64,000 nucleotides of DNA. It comes from Desertibaculum subflavum. Lineage in GTDB: Bacteria; Pseudomonadota; Alphaproteobacteria; Ferrovibrionales; Ferrovibrionaceae. A model generated the notes under the pieces. It worked only from the letters and a program-made list of their open reading frames with translations, was not told the DNA's origin and ran no database searches. Below are positions 53,171-63,629 of this stretch, piece by piece. The number at the start of each line of letters is the position of its first letter. The stretch's first letter is position 1. A program made the position numbers and the translations under genes. The stretch covers positions 44,029 through 108,028 of the forward strand of contig QOZS01000016.1 in the NCBI GenBank assembly GCA_003576705.1, written 5' to 3'.

Positions 53171-54091
53171 CTACTCGTTCAGCCCCTTGCCCGGATAGGG
53201 ATGCGTCGCGATCCAGTGGCGGGCGATGTCGAGGCGGCGGGTGATCCAGACGCCGTCATGCTTCATCACGTGATCGAGCAGGCGCTGCAGACCGCTGGCG
53301 CGCGCCGGATGGCCGATCAGCCGCATGTGCAGGCCGACCGACATCATCGTCGGCTGCGCAGCACCTTCGGCATAGAGCATGTCGAAGGCGTCGCGCACGA
53401 AGCCGAACCACTGCTCGCCCGTGCCGGCCTGGGTCATCATCTTGCCGTCGTTGTTGGTCAGCGAATACGGCACCACCAGATGCGGCTTGCCCGACACCGT
53501 GCGCCAATAGGGCAGCTCGTCGTTATAGGCGTCCGAATCGTAGAGGAAGCCGCCTTCCTCGGCGACCAGCCGCCGCGTGTTCACGCTCGGCCCATAGCGG
53601 CAATACCAGCCGAGCGGGCGCTCGCCCGTGGTGCGCTGGATGCTCTGCACCGCCTTGCGGATATGGTCGCGCTCCTCTTCTTCGCTGAGCTCCCAGTGCT
53701 TGATCCAGCGCCAGCCATGGCTGCACACATCGAAACCGGCATCGCGGATCGCCTGCGCGGCGGAGGGATTGCGCTCCAGCGCCAGCGCGCAGCCGAACAC
53801 CGTCATCGGCAGGCCGCGCTCGCGGAACAGCCGGGTGAGCCGCCAGAAGCCGACCCGGCTGCCATATTCGAACATGCTCTCGGCGGCGAGGTCGCGGCCC
53901 TTCGGGATCTGTGCCATGGCGCCTTCGGTCAGGCCCCATTCGCTGTGGTCCTCGCCGTCCTGCACCGAGGGCTCGGAGCCTTCCTCGTAGTTCATCACGA
54001 AGTTGACGGCGAGGCGGGCGCCGTTCGGCCATTTCGGGTCCGGCGGGTTGCCGGCATAGCCGATCAGGTCGCGGTCATAGCCGGGCAGCAT
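53171..54091 (-). CDS. puuE: PuuE-like polysaccharide-deacetylase-family allantoinase
   Basis: 306 residues. Pattern MLPGYDRDLIGYAGNPPDPKW, NYEEGSEPS, SHGWRWIKHW and WYCRYGPSVNTRRL fits PuuE, a deacetylase-fold allantoinase that hydrolyses allantoin to allantoate. It is the last gene of the leftward ureide/ABC unit. A more general deacetylase role cannot be excluded. Confidence 0.88.
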   Translation of the reverse strand: MLPGYDRDLIGYAGNPPDPKWPNGARLAVNFVMNYEEGSEPSVQDGEDHSEWGLTEGAMAQIPKGRDLAAESMFEYGSRVGFWRLTRLFRERGLPMTVFGCALALERNPSAAQAIRDAGFDVCSHGWRWIKHWELSEEEERDHIRKAVQSIQRTTGERPLGWYCRYGPSVNTRRLVAEEGGFLYDSDAYNDELPYWRTVSGKPHLVVPYSLTNNDGKMMTQAGTGEQWFGFVRDAFDMLYAEGAAQPTMMSVGLHMRLIGHPARASGLQRLLDHVMKHDGVWITRRLDIARHWIATHPYPGKGLNE

Positions 54092-54104
54092 GCGGCGCTC
54101 CTCT

Positions 54105-54584
54105 TCAGTCCGGCAGCACGACGTCGAACGGCGTCGACAGCGGCACGAATTCCTCGTCGCCGTGGCTGCCGTCGCGCCACATGAACACGGCGAAGCGTGC
54201 CTCGCGGTCCAGCACGGTCAGGCCGTGATGCCAGGTGCCGACATGATAGGTGATGCCCTGGCCTGGGCCGGCGACGAAGGCGCGCGCCCTGGCGGCATCC
54301 GGGCCGCCCCCAGGCGCCGCCGGCGCGACGATCACCAGCCAGCGCGCCACGTCGAGCGGCACGAAGCTCTGGGAGGAGAATTCGTGCCGCTCCAGCATGG
54401 TCGCCTTGAGCGGCAGCGCCGCCAGCGGCGCGACCCGGCTCATCGACAGGCTCGGCCGCGCGCCCGCGCGGGCATTGCCGAGGCCGGCATCGAAATAGTC
54501 GCGGCCACGTTCCGCCGGCGGCGCCAGCACGTCGCCGAAGGGCGCGAAGGCCGCCGCGTTCAAGGGTTCCGCCACGATCCGCAT
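54105..54584 (-). CDS. allA: Ureidoglycolate lyase
   Basis: 159 residues from ATG 54584. EPLNAAAFAPFGDVL, then GPGQGITYHVGTWHHGL with the conserved double His and the closing FVPLSTPFDVVLPD are diagnostic of the AllA family, which splits ureidoglycolate to glyoxylate and urea. It is 13 bp from puuE and directly after the ABC permease genes. Confidence 0.93.
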   Translation of the reverse strand: MRIVAEPLNAAAFAPFGDVLAPPAERGRDYFDAGLGNARAGARPSLSMSRVAPLAALPLKATMLERHEFSSQSFVPLDVARWLVIVAPAAPGGGPDAARARAFVAGPGQGITYHVGTWHHGLTVLDREARFAVFMWRDGSHGDEEFVPLSTPFDVVLPD

Positions 54585-54595
54585 TGTCTGCCCCG

Positions 54596-55423
54596 TCAGT
54601 CCCGCATGCGCCGGGTCAGGCCGACCAAGCGCTCCATGATCAGCATCAGGCCCAGCACGCTCGCCACCATGATGCCCGAAACCGCGGCGACGCGGACGTC
54701 CAGTGTGCTCTCCATCATGCCCCAAAGCCGGATCGGCAGCATGTCGCTGCGCGGCCCGGCCAGGAACAGCGAGACCGGTACGTTGTCCATCGAGGCGATG
54801 AAGGCGAGGAAGCCGCCGGCCACGATGCCGGGCGCAATGATCGGCAGGGTGACGCGCCGAAGCGTGTAGAGCCAGCTGGCGCCGAGGCTGGCCGAGCTTT
54901 CGAGCAAGGCGGGGTCGAGCTGGCTCAGGCTCGCCGAGGCGGTGCGCAGCACGAATGGCACGATGACGACGGCATGGCCCAGCATGATCAGCTCGAGCGA
55001 GGGGCGGAGCCCGAGGAAGGTGAAGTACATCAACGCCGCCAGGCCGAAGGCGAGGCCGGGCAGCACCAGCGGCGACATGAAGGCGGTGTCGGCGATGCGG
55101 GCGAGGCGCGAGCGGCTGCGCGCCAGGCCGAGCGCGGCGAGCGTGCCGAACAGGATGGCACCGGCGGTGGCGCAGCCCGCCACCCATAGCGTGTTGCCGG
55201 CGGCGCGGTGGATCTGGCGCGATTGCGACGCGTCGAACAGCGCCTCGTACCACTTGGTGGTCAGGCCGGGCGGCGGGAATTTCAGGCTCTGGCTGTCGCC
55301 GAACGAGGTCAGCAGCACGATCACGACCGGCCCGACCAGGATGGTGAGCGCGACGGTGGCGAGGCCGCCGATCGCCAGCACATAGGAAATGTCGGCGACG
55401 CTCATCCGCCTACCCATCGACAT
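54596..55423 (-). CDS. ABC transporter permease (PotC-like)
   Basis: 275 residues, six membrane helices, with an EAA loop LESSASLGASWLYTLRRVTLP. It is the second permease of a spermidine/putrescine-type importer. ATG 55423 overlaps the first permease by 14 bp; ATG 55417 is possible. Solute probably relates to the allA/puuE substrates. Confidence 0.88.
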   Translation of the reverse strand: MSMGRRMSVADISYVLAIGGLATVALTILVGPVVIVLLTSFGDSQSLKFPPPGLTTKWYEALFDASQSRQIHRAAGNTLWVAGCATAGAILFGTLAALGLARSRSRLARIADTAFMSPLVLPGLAFGLAALMYFTFLGLRPSLELIMLGHAVVIVPFVLRTASASLSQLDPALLESSASLGASWLYTLRRVTLPIIAPGIVAGGFLAFIASMDNVPVSLFLAGPRSDMLPIRLWGMMESTLDVRVAAVSGIMVASVLGLMLIMERLVGLTRRMRD

Positions 55424-56300
55424 GCCTCGCGATCTTGCGGCCGATGAGCGAGATCGCCGCGATGCAGGCGGTGACCGAGATCAGCAGGGTCAGCGCCGCG
55501 ACCGAGGCGAGCGGCCAGTTGTAGACCACCAGCGATTGCTGCCAGATCAGGAGCGGCAGATAGACCAGCCGCGCGCCGCCGATCACCGATTGCGAGATGA
55601 AGGCGGTGGTGGAGCTGGCGAAGACCAGCAGGCAGCCCCCCATCAGGCCCGGAACGCTGAGCGGCAGGATGACGCGGAACAGCGTGCGCCAGCGCAAGGC
55701 GCCGAGCGCGGCCGAGGCGCTCATCAGGTTGGGGTCGATCCGGCTCATCACGCTGAGCAGCGGTAGCAGCATCAGCGGCATCTCGATCTGGGTCAGCGCC
55801 AGCACCAGGCCGAACTCGGTCTGCAGCAGGCGGAGCGGCGCCGGCGCGAGGCCGAGCGCCATGACCACGCCATTGATCACGCCCTCGCGGCCCAGGATCA
55901 CGATCCAGGCGAAAGTGCGCACCACGACCGAGGTGAGCAGCGGCAGCACCACGATGAAGAGCAGGATGCGCTGCAAGGCGGGCCGTGCGCCGAGATAGAC
56001 CAGCGCCAGCGGATAGCCGACCAGCACCGTGGCGCCGACGGTGAGCAGGCCGAGCTTGAGCGTGTCGAAGATCACCTTCCAGTAGAACGGATCGCCCAGG
56101 AACTTGATCCACTGGGCGAAGCCGATCCGGGTGATCTGCTCGTCGTCGAAGGCGCTGACCACCGCCAGGATCAGCAGCGGTGCCAGGAAGAAGCCGGTGA
56201 AGGCGAGGCCGAGCGGCAGCGCGAGCTGCCACTCGGCGAGCCATCGCCGGCCGCCCGTGCCGGCGGCGTCGAGCGCGCCGCCGGCGATGGCAATGGTCAC
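55410..56300 (-). CDS. ABC transporter permease (PotB-like)
   Basis: 296 residues from GTG 56300 (GTGA overlap with the binding-protein stop). Six helices, beginning LALPLGLAFTGFFLAPLLILAVVSAF, with the EAA loop SASAALGALRWRTLFRVILP. It belongs to the PotB/HemeP-type permease group. It overlaps the next permease. Confidence 0.88.
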   Translation of the reverse strand: MTIAIAGGALDAAGTGGRRWLAEWQLALPLGLAFTGFFLAPLLILAVVSAFDDEQITRIGFAQWIKFLGDPFYWKVIFDTLKLGLLTVGATVLVGYPLALVYLGARPALQRILLFIVVLPLLTSVVVRTFAWIVILGREGVINGVVMALGLAPAPLRLLQTEFGLVLALTQIEMPLMLLPLLSVMSRIDPNLMSASAALGALRWRTLFRVILPLSVPGLMGGCLLVFASSTTAFISQSVIGGARLVYLPLLIWQQSLVVYNWPLASVAALTLLISVTACIAAISLIGRKIARHVDG

Positions 56301-57328
56301 TTCGCCACTTCCTTGTTGAAGCGCTCGATCCAGCCGGCGCGCAGCGGATTGATCTTGGCCCAGTCGTGCCGCACGAACTTGGACATCTCGTCCAGGTTCT
56401 TCATCGGCAGGTCGGACCCGAGCGCCACATCCTTGTTGACCGGCACGAAGTTGTAGGGCGACTTGGCGAGCTCGGTCTGCACACCGGCGCTGATCACCGT
56501 GTCGATGTACTTGTAGACGTTCTCCACCTCGGTCGCGCCCTTGGCGATGTGCATGGTGGTGAAGAAGGCGACCGCGCCGGTCTCCGGCTTGGCGAAGGCG
56601 ATGTCGACGCCGCGGCTCTTCAGGGTCGAGACGGTCTGCGTGTTGGCATAGATCACATCGCACTGGCCCTGCTGGAACAGGCCGGCCATCGCCGCCGGCG
56701 CGCCGATGGTGGCGATCTTCGGCAGCACCTTCTTGATCTCGGTGAAGAACGGCTCGACGTTGGTCTCGGAGCCGCCATACATCTTGGCGATCTCGATGAT
56801 GGAGACGGTGCCGAAGGTGGTCTGGAACCCGGTCAGGCCGAGCCGGGAGACCCAGGGCTCCTTCAACAGGTCGGTCCAGTTCTTCGGCGGCGGCAGCTTC
56901 TTCGGGTTATAGGCCATGCCCACCACCTGGGCGGCGACCGTCGCGCCCCACTCGTCGACGAGGCCTTCCGGCAGCTTGCCGAGATTGGTCAGCTTCTTGG
57001 CGTCGAACTTCTCGTAGAGGCCCTTGTCGAGGCCCGAGACGCGCGGCCCCGGATCCAGCACGAAGGTGTCGAAGGGCGGCGCGCCGCGCGCGGCCGAGGC
57101 CTTGGCGATCTGGTCCACGGCATAGAGCGGCTGCATCTCCAGCTCGACATCCTTGGACGTCTTCAGCGCCGGCACCACGATCTTGCGGAAAGCCTCCTCC
57201 CAGGATCCCGGATACATCGCGGCGGTGACGGAGCCCTTGGCAAAGGCGGGCCGCCCCGCCAGCACGAGGCTGCCCCCGGCAGCCATCGCGCCGAGGAAGG
57301 CGCGGCGATCGAAAGCAGAGAAGGTCAT
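56297..57328 (-). CDS. ABC transporter substrate-binding protein (PotD-like)
   Basis: 343 residues from ATG 57328. A twin-arginine signal (DRRAFLGAMAAGGSLVLAG) precedes VTAAMYPGSWEEAFRKIVVPA, the PotD/AfuA-like fold start. Export by Tat rather than Sec is suggested by the RR-x-F-L motif. It supplies the ligand to the two downstream permeases; ligand is inferred to be a ureide, polyamine or similar small cation. Confidence 0.9.
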   Translation of the reverse strand: MTFSAFDRRAFLGAMAAGGSLVLAGRPAFAKGSVTAAMYPGSWEEAFRKIVVPALKTSKDVELEMQPLYAVDQIAKASAARGAPPFDTFVLDPGPRVSGLDKGLYEKFDAKKLTNLGKLPEGLVDEWGATVAAQVVGMAYNPKKLPPPKNWTDLLKEPWVSRLGLTGFQTTFGTVSIIEIAKMYGGSETNVEPFFTEIKKVLPKIATIGAPAAMAGLFQQGQCDVIYANTQTVSTLKSRGVDIAFAKPETGAVAFFTTMHIAKGATEVENVYKYIDTVISAGVQTELAKSPYNFVPVNKDVALGSDLPMKNLDEMSKFVRHDWAKINPLRAGWIERFNKEVAK

Positions 57329-57344
57329 ATCGGCATCCCCTTGT

Positions 57345-58472
57345 TCAGTTGGTTGCGAGCGGAAAGACGGAGGGCCTGGCATCGGCCCGGAAGCCGCAAT
57401 GGAGCGCCGCGCCGACCGCCGGCAGGCTGTCGGTCCGGCGGTCGGACAGTTTGATGCCGGCGCCGTCGCGCATGCGCAGATCCAGCACCGCGGTCGGGCC
57501 GAGCGGCACCACCAGGCCGACCTGCACCGGCAGGCGATCCGGCGCCGCGGTCGCGTGCAGCTCCAGATGCTCCGGTCGGGCCGAGACCTGAACCCGCATA
57601 CCGTGCGCGATGCTTGCCTCCACCGGTACGGCGAGCACGGCACCGGCATCCAGCTCGATCAAGGCGCTGCCGCCCTCGCGGCCGATCACGCGGCCCGGCA
57701 GCAGGTTGGTGGTGCCGATGAAGCTATTGACGAAGGGCGTGGCGGGGCGGTCGTAGACCGCGCTCGGCGTGTCGTATTGCTCGACCCGGCCCTTGTGCAT
57801 CACCGCGATGCGGTCGGCGACGCTCATCGCCTCCTCCTGATCGTGGGTGACCAGGATCGCGGTCAGGCCGAACTGGCGCTGCAGCCGCTTGATCTCGATC
57901 TGCATGTCGAGGCGCAGCCCCTTGTCCAGCGCGCTGAACGGCTCGTCGAGCAACAGCACGCTCGGCTCCACCGCCAGCGCGCGGGCCAGCGCCACGCGCT
58001 GCTGCTGCCCGCCGGAGATCTGCTTCGGCAGCCGGTCCTTCAGCGCCTTGAGTTGGACCACATCGAGGAAGCGGTCGACCAGCGGCGCCCGCGCGGCCCG
58101 GCCGATGCCGCGTGCCGCCAGGCCGTAGGCCACGTTCTCCGCCACCGTCATGTGCGGGAACAGGGCATAGTTCTGGAACACGATGCCGACATTGCGCCGG
58201 TTGGCCGGCAGGTCGTCGATGCTGCGCCCGTCGACCAGCACGCGCCCGGCGCTCTGCCGCACGAAGCCGGCGATGACCCGGAGCAGGGTGGTCTTGCCGC
58301 AGCCGGACGGGCCGAGCAGGGCGGCGATCTCCCCCGCCTCGATGTTGAGCGACACGTCGTCGACGGCTTTCAGCCCGCCATAGCGGTGCACGATGCCTTC
58401 CAGGTCGACGGTATTGCCGCGCGCGCGGCTGCCCGCCGCTGTACTGGCAGCCAGCCTGTCGCCGGTGATCAT
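57345..58472 (-). CDS. ABC transporter ATP-binding protein (PotA-like)
   Basis: 375 residues from ATG 58472. Walker A LLGPSGCGKTTLLR, Q-loop FQNYALFPHM, signature ISGGQQQRVALARAL, Walker B LLLDEPFSALD, and switch His in LVTHDQEEAMSV. The last 120 residues form a TOBE-type domain. It is the first gene of the leftward ABC-allA-puuE unit. Confidence 0.93.
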   Translation of the reverse strand: MITGDRLAASTAAGSRARGNTVDLEGIVHRYGGLKAVDDVSLNIEAGEIAALLGPSGCGKTTLLRVIAGFVRQSAGRVLVDGRSIDDLPANRRNVGIVFQNYALFPHMTVAENVAYGLAARGIGRAARAPLVDRFLDVVQLKALKDRLPKQISGGQQQRVALARALAVEPSVLLLDEPFSALDKGLRLDMQIEIKRLQRQFGLTAILVTHDQEEAMSVADRIAVMHKGRVEQYDTPSAVYDRPATPFVNSFIGTTNLLPGRVIGREGGSALIELDAGAVLAVPVEASIAHGMRVQVSARPEHLELHATAAPDRLPVQVGLVVPLGPTAVLDLRMRDGAGIKLSDRRTDSLPAVGAALHCGFRADARPSVFPLATN

Positions 58473-58653
58473 CGCCGTTGCCGTCAACGCGCCCCCCGAC
58501 CGGGATCTCCCGGCGCGATGCAGCAAGGGGCATGCCATGCCCGGATTGGTGCCGATGGCCGGGCCATGTCGGCGGGCGGTTGCCCGCTCGACAGCAATTG
58601 CCTGCAAAGACGTCACATTGTCGGCCGCGAGGGCGGGACGTCGCGCGCGGGCC

Positions 58654-58681
58654 TTGCCCGGCCCGCCGCCCCGGCTATAAC
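58654..58681 (+). promoter_or_regulatory. Putative yebC promoter in the potA-yebC gap
   Basis: TTGCCC (58654-58659) and TATAAC (58676-58681) are spaced by 16 bp. They lie within the 388 bp divergent gap (58473-58860). A further TATAGAT lies closer to yebC. No gene was seen in the gap. Confidence 0.4.
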
Positions 58682-58860
58682 GCCGCCAACCCGCGGCGGA
58701 AGCGCCGGCGTGGCCCGCCAGTCGAATTGTTGCCACAAAGCACTGCTAGCGATCCAAGCTCGCGCGCTACTAAATGTGGTATAGATCGCCGGTTTCGGGC
58801 CAGATCCCGTCGACGACTCGTGCCCTGGGAGCCTCTCGACCAGCAGGACAGACACGCCCC

Positions 58861-59610
58861 ATGGCAGGCCATTCGCAGTTCAAGAACATCATGCACCGCA
58901 AAGGCGCGCAGGATGCCAAGCGCGCCAAGGTGTTCACCAAGCTGATCCGCGAGCTCACCACCGCGGCGCGGAGCGGCCTGCCCGATCCGGCGGCCAATCC
59001 GCGGCTGCGCGCCGCCATCATTGCCGCGCGCGCGGCCAACATGACCAAGGACACCATCGACCGGGCGGTGAAGCGCGGCGCCGGCGGCACCGAAGGCGAT
59101 AACTACGAGGAGATCCGCTACGAGGGCTATGGCCCGGGCGGCGTCGCCGTCATCGTCGAGGCGCTGACCGACAATCGCAACCGCACCGCAGGCGAGGTGC
59201 GGGCCGCTTTCTCCAAGCATGGCGGGTCGCTCGGCGAGACCGGCTCGGTCGCCTTCATGTTCGACCGTGTGGGCGAGATCATCTATCCGGCCAAGGTCGG
59301 CTCCGCCGACGATGTGCTGGAGGCGGCGATCGAAGCCGGCGCCGACGATTGCGTGAGCGAGACCGAGACCCACCGCGTCGCCTGCAAGGCAGAGGATTTC
59401 TTCGCCGTGAAGGACGCGCTGGAGAAGCGCTTCGGCGAGGCGGGCGAGGCCAAGGTCGTGTGGCGGCCGCAGAACCAGGTCGCGGTGGACGAGGAGCGCG
59501 CCCAGTCGCTCATCAAAATGCTGGAGGTGCTGGAAGACAGCGACGACGTGCAGAACGTCTACGCCAATTTCGAGATTGCCGACGACGTCATGCGGAAGCT
59601 CTCGGCGTGA
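58861..59610 (+). CDS. yebC: YebC/PmpR-family protein
   Basis: 249 residues. N-terminus [20 protein letters not shown] is diagnostic. The family includes transcription regulators and, more recently, translation factors that relieve ribosome stalling. It is the usual gene before ruvC in proteobacteria. Start ATG 58861. Confidence 0.95.
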   Translation: MAGHSQFKNIMHRKGAQDAKRAKVFTKLIRELTTAARSGLPDPAANPRLRAAIIAARAANMTKDTIDRAVKRGAGGTEGDNYEEIRYEGYGPGGVAVIVEALTDNRNRTAGEVRAAFSKHGGSLGETGSVAFMFDRVGEIIYPAKVGSADDVLEAAIEAGADDCVSETETHRVACKAEDFFAVKDALEKRFGEAGEAKVVWRPQNQVAVDEERAQSLIKMLEVLEDSDDVQNVYANFEIADDVMRKLSA

Positions 59611-59632
59611 CGATGCGCCTCCGCCCAATAAG

Positions 59633-59770
59633 CCCTCCCCCGCGCTACCAAGTGGCGTGGGGGAGGGTTTGGGTGGGGGCGGCGCCGGCTTGGCGCAAGG
59701 CCACTTTCGCGGCAACCACCCCCACCCCAGCCCTCCCCCACCTTGCTGCGCAAGGCGAGGGAGGGAGTGC
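59633..59770. repeat. Intergenic palindromic hairpin cluster
   Basis: Three hairpins from CCCTCCCC/GGGGAGGG-type arms: 59633-59667, a larger GGTGGGGG/CCCCCACC pair across 59673-59726, and CCTTG/CAAGG flanked by CCCTCCC/GGGAGGG at 59729-59766. It fills the yebC-ruvC gap and resembles the elements at 19.13-19.28 kb in style. Confidence 0.55.
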
Positions 59771-59776
59771 CACGTC

Positions 59777-60304
59777 ATGCTCCTGATCGGCCTCGATCCC
59801 GGCTTGCGCTCGACCGGCTGGGGCGTGATCGAGGCGCAGGGGAACCGGCTGCGCCATGTGGCCAACGGCGCCGTCACCTCGGACGGCTCGGCAACCCTCG
59901 CCGAGCGGCTGCTGCAGATCCATACCGGCGTGGTCGCGGTGCTGCGCGCGCAGAAACCCGACACGGCGGCGGTGGAGGAGACCTTCGTCAACCGCAATCC
60001 CGGCTCCACGCTCAAGCTCGGCCAGGTGCGCGGCGTGGTGCTGCTGGCGCCGGCCCAGGCCGGACTGCCGGTGCACGAATATTCGCCGAACCTGATCAAG
60101 AAGTCGGTGGTCGGCACCGGCCATGCCGACAAGGACCAGATCCACGCCATGGTGCGCCGGCTGCTGCCGGGTGTCGGCATCAACGGCGCCGATGCGGCCG
60201 ACGCGCTGGCGGTGGCGATCTGCCATGCGCATCATGCGGCGAGCCTCAGCCGCTGGCATGCGGCGCCCGTCCTCGCCGGAGCCAAGACGGGAGCCTCGGC
60301 ATGA
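59777..60304 (+). CDS. ruvC: Crossover junction endodeoxyribonuclease RuvC
   Basis: 175 residues from ATG 59777 (GAGGGAG before it). Acidic residues in [17 protein letters not shown] (Asp7), VEETFVN and the C-terminal [14 protein letters not shown] form the catalytic site. It resolves Holliday junctions. The ATGA overlap links it to ruvA. Confidence 0.96.
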   Translation: MLLIGLDPGLRSTGWGVIEAQGNRLRHVANGAVTSDGSATLAERLLQIHTGVVAVLRAQKPDTAAVEETFVNRNPGSTLKLGQVRGVVLLAPAQAGLPVHEYSPNLIKKSVVGTGHADKDQIHAMVRRLLPGVGINGADAADALAVAICHAHHAASLSRWHAAPVLAGAKTGASA

Positions 60305-60891
60305 TCGGCAAGCTCTCCGGTGTCGTCGACAGCGTCGGCGAGACCGAGGCGATCGTCGATGTCGGCGGCGTCGGCTATGTCGTCGCCTGCTCGGCCCGCA
60401 CACTCCGCGACATGCGGCCGGGCGAGCCGGCGCGGCTGCTGATCGAGACGCAGATGCGGGAAGACGCGATCCGGCTCTACGGCTTCCGTGACGCGGGGGA
60501 GAAAGCCTGGTTCGGACATCTGCAGAGCGTGCAGGGGGTGGGCGCCAAGCTCGCGCTCGGCGTGCTCTCGGCCTTCGCGCCGGACGAGCTGGCGCGCGCG
60601 GTCGCGGCGCAGGACAAGGCGATGCTGGCCCGCGCGCCCGGCGTCGGCCAGAAGCTGGCCCAGCGCATCGCGGCCGAGCTGAAGGACAAGGCAGGCCAGG
60701 TCGCGCTCGGACCCGCCGCGGCGGACGTGGTGGCGGTGCCCGGCGCGGCGGGCGATGCCGTCTCCGCCCTGGTCAATCTCGGCTATCGCCGTGCCGAGGC
60801 CTTCGCCGCCGTGGCAAAAGCGACACAGTCGAACGGCAATGCCAGCGTGGCCGAGCTGATCCGCGCCGGCCTCCGGGAGCTCGGCCGATGA
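60301..60891 (+). CDS. ruvA: Holliday junction branch migration protein RuvA
   Basis: 196 residues. OB-fold N-terminus [14 protein letters not shown], two helix-hairpin-helix regions ([16 protein letters not shown] and [18 protein letters not shown]) and the C-terminal RuvB-binding domain ([14 protein letters not shown]). It overlaps ruvC and ruvB by 4 bp each. Confidence 0.97.
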   Translation: MIGKLSGVVDSVGETEAIVDVGGVGYVVACSARTLRDMRPGEPARLLIETQMREDAIRLYGFRDAGEKAWFGHLQSVQGVGAKLALGVLSAFAPDELARAVAAQDKAMLARAPGVGQKLAQRIAAELKDKAGQVALGPAAADVVAVPGAAGDAVSALVNLGYRRAEAFAAVAKATQSNGNASVAELIRAGLRELGR

Positions 60892-61937
60892 GCGCGGAGC
60901 GGCTGCTCACTTCAAAGAAGCGTGAGGGCGACGAGCTGGAAGCCCAGGTCCGCCCGCAGGTGCTGGAGGATTTCGTCGGCCAGCGCCGCGTGCGGGAGAA
61001 CCTCAGGGTTTTCATCGACGCCGCGAAACAGCGCGGCGAAGCGCTGGACCATGTGCTGTTCCACGGGCCGCCGGGCCTCGGCAAGACCACGCTTGCGCAG
61101 ATCGTCGCCCGCGAAATGGGCGCCGGCTTCCGGGCGACTTCCGGCCCGGTGATCGCCAAAGCCGGCGATCTGGCCGCTCTGCTGACCAATCTGGAGCCGC
61201 GCGACGTTCTCTTCATCGACGAGATTCACCGCCTTAATCCTGCCGTAGAAGAGATTCTTTATCCTGCCATGGAGGACTTCCAGCTCGACCTGATCATCGG
61301 CGAGGGCCCGGCCGCGCGCTCGGTGCGCATCGACCTGCCGCCCTTCACCCTGGTCGGGGCGACCACGCGGTCGGGGTTGATCACGACGCCCTTGCGCGAG
61401 CGGTTCGGCATTCCCTGCCGGCTGGAATTCTACGCACCGGAGGAATTGGAAAGCATCGTGCGCCGCGGCGCCCGCATCTTCGGACTGAGCCTGACGCCGG
61501 ACGGCGCCAGCGAGATCGCGCGCCGCGCCCGCGGCACGCCGCGCGTGGCGGGCCGGCTGCTGCGCCGGGTGCGCGATTTCGGACTGGTCGCCGGCGCCGC
61601 CGAGATCGACCGGGCGAAGGCCGATGCGGCGCTGGAGCGGCTGGAAGTCGACCGCCTCGGCCTTGACGCCATGGACCGGCGCTATCTCCGCTGCATCGCC
61701 GAGAATTACGGCGGCGGTCCGGTCGGCATCGAGACCATCGCCGCGGCTCTGTCGGAGCCGCGCGACGCCATCGAAGACATCATCGAGCCCTATCTGATCC
61801 AGCTCGCCCTGGTGCAGCGGACGCCGCGCGGGCGGGTGCTGGCGGCCGGTGCCTTCGGCCATCTCGGCCTTGCTGCGCCGAAGCGGGGGCCGGAGCAGCT
61901 CGGCCTGCTCGAGGACGAGGAAGCGGCCGATGCGTGA
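60888..61937 (+). CDS. ruvB: Holliday junction branch migration ATPase RuvB
   Basis: 349 residues. Walker [15 protein letters not shown], Walker [13 protein letters not shown], sensor 1 GATTRSGL, arginine finger region [14 protein letters not shown], and the C-terminal winged helix ([11 protein letters not shown]). Hexameric motor working with RuvA. The ybgC start lies inside its last codons. Confidence 0.98.
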   Translation: MSAERLLTSKKREGDELEAQVRPQVLEDFVGQRRVRENLRVFIDAAKQRGEALDHVLFHGPPGLGKTTLAQIVAREMGAGFRATSGPVIAKAGDLAALLTNLEPRDVLFIDEIHRLNPAVEEILYPAMEDFQLDLIIGEGPAARSVRIDLPPFTLVGATTRSGLITTPLRERFGIPCRLEFYAPEELESIVRRGARIFGLSLTPDGASEIARRARGTPRVAGRLLRRVRDFGLVAGAAEIDRAKADAALERLEVDRLGLDAMDRRYLRCIAENYGGGPVGIETIAAALSEPRDAIEDIIEPYLIQLALVQRTPRGRVLAAGAFGHLGLAAPKRGPEQLGLLEDEEAADA

Positions 61938-62385
61938 ACGGCCGACTATGGGGCATATCGAAGGTGGCGAGCACGTGCTGCCCATGCGCGTGCATTGGGA
62001 GGACACGGACGCCTCCGGCATCGTCTACTACGCCAACTACCTGCGCTTCATCGAGCGCGGCCGTAGCGACCTCCTGCGCCTAGCGGGCCTGCGCCAGCAG
62101 GATATGTGGGACCGCGATGGCGTCGCGCTCACCGTGCGCACGCTCAATCTCGACTATCTGAAGCCGGCCCGTCTCGACGACGAGATCGAGGTCCGCTCCC
62201 GCCTCACCGAGCTTCGAGGCGCCAGCATGTCAGCGCTGCAGACCGTCCGCCGCGAGGGGGAGGACCTCGCCCGGGCCATGGTTCGCATCGCCTGCATCGA
62301 TCGCGCGGGTCGGCCGCGGCGGTTGCCCGCCGAGGTGCGCGCTTCGCTCAACCCGCTCATCGAAACTCAATCCGGGGACAGTTGA
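61930..62385 (+). CDS. ybgC: Tol-Pal associated acyl-CoA thioesterase YbgC
   Basis: 151 residues from ATG 61930 (8 bp overlap with ruvB); ATG 61948 also possible. Hot-dog fold with catalytic Asp in [20 protein letters not shown]. The family hydrolyses acyl-CoA and lies with tolQRA in many proteobacteria, as here. Confidence 0.93.
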   Translation: MRERPTMGHIEGGEHVLPMRVHWEDTDASGIVYYANYLRFIERGRSDLLRLAGLRQQDMWDRDGVALTVRTLNLDYLKPARLDDEIEVRSRLTELRGASMSALQTVRREGEDLARAMVRIACIDRAGRPRRLPAEVRASLNPLIETQSGDS

Positions 62386-62388
62386 GAA

Positions 62389-63123
62389 ATGGATAGGGAA
62401 GTTGCCGCGACGCCGCTCGCGGGATCAATGCCGATCAGCGCCGATCTGTCGATCTGGAGCCTGTTCCTGCAGGCCGACATCATCGTGAAGATCGTCATGG
62501 TTATGCTGTTCGTCGCTTCGGTCTGGTCGTGGGCCATCATCATCGAGAAGATGCTGAAGCTGCGCCGCGTCGCCCAGGCCGCCGACAAGTTCGAGAACGA
62601 CTTCTGGTCGGGCGGCTCGCTCGACCAGCTGGCCGACCGGGTCGGCGTGCGCGCCGACCACCCGATGGCGGTGCTGTTCGTCTCCGCCATGCGGGAATGG
62701 CGCCGCTCGTCGGAGCGCGGCATCGCCCGCGCCGAAGCGATGATGGGCGGCGTGCAGCAGCGCGTCGCCCAGGTCATGCGCGTCACCATCGACCGCGAGA
62801 TGGAGCGGCTCGAGCGCTATGTCGGCTTCCTCGCGACGGTGGGCTCCACCGCGCCCTTCGTCGGCCTGTTCGGCACCGTCTGGGGCATCATGAACAGCTT
62901 CCACTCGATCGCGCAGTCGAAGAACACCTCGCTCGCCGTGGTCGCGCCGGGCATCGCCGAGGCGCTGTTCGCTACCGCGCTCGGCCTGGTCGCCGCCATC
63001 CCGGCGGTGATCGCCTACAACAAGATCACCGCCGATCTCGGGCGCTATTCGACGCGGCTGGAAGGCTTTGCCGGCGAGTTCCAGGCCATCCTCTCCCGTC
63101 AGATCGACGAGGAGGCGGCCTGA
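62389..63123 (+). CDS. tolQ: Tol-Pal system protein TolQ
   Basis: 244 residues, three membrane helices. [18 protein letters not shown] and [17 protein letters not shown] are the TolQ/ExbB signatures. With TolR it forms the proton-driven motor that constricts the outer membrane at division. Confidence 0.96.
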   Translation: MDREVAATPLAGSMPISADLSIWSLFLQADIIVKIVMVMLFVASVWSWAIIIEKMLKLRRVAQAADKFENDFWSGGSLDQLADRVGVRADHPMAVLFVSAMREWRRSSERGIARAEAMMGGVQQRVAQVMRVTIDREMERLERYVGFLATVGSTAPFVGLFGTVWGIMNSFHSIAQSKNTSLAVVAPGIAEALFATALGLVAAIPAVIAYNKITADLGRYSTRLEGFAGEFQAILSRQIDEEAA

Positions 63124-63124
63124 C

Positions 63125-63610
63125 ATGGCGGCGGCGATCCAGAAACCGACGCGCCACGGCCGCCGAAGGCCGCCGATGGCCGAGATCAACGTGACGCCGT
63201 TCGTCGACGTCATGCTGGTGCTGCTGATCGTGTTCATGGTGACGGCGCCGCTGCTCACGGTCGGCGTCACCGTCGACCTGCCGAAAGCAGCCACCCCCAA
63301 CATCAAGGGCAGCGACGAGCCGATCACCGTCTCGATCGACCTTCAGGGACAAATCTACCTGATGGAAACCAAGGTCGAGCTAGACGAGCTGGCCGCCCGG
63401 CTGCAGGCGATCGCCAAGAACGACCTGGAGCGACGGATTTTCGTGCGTGGCGACAAAGGCATCGCCTATGGCCGCGTGATGGAGGTGATGGGCGCGTTGA
63501 ACGAGGGCGGCTTCAACAAGGTCGCCCTGATTAACCAGCTGCCCCAGGGCGGTCCGTCGGGCGGGCCTGCCGGCGCGACGCCGGCGCCGCGCAAGACGGG
63601 TTCGCGCTAG
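63125..63610 (+). CDS. tolR: Tol-Pal system protein TolR
   Basis: 161 residues from ATG 63125. A single membrane helix ([20 protein letters not shown]) carries the proton-conducting Asp in PFVDVML. The periplasmic domain follows and ends in a Gly/Pro-rich tail. It lies 1 bp after tolQ. Confidence 0.96.
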   Translation: MAAAIQKPTRHGRRRPPMAEINVTPFVDVMLVLLIVFMVTAPLLTVGVTVDLPKAATPNIKGSDEPITVSIDLQGQIYLMETKVELDELAARLQAIAKNDLERRIFVRGDKGIAYGRVMEVMGALNEGGFNKVALINQLPQGGPSGGPAGATPAPRKTGSR

Positions 63611-63629
63611 GCCAAGGAGCGATCGGGCA

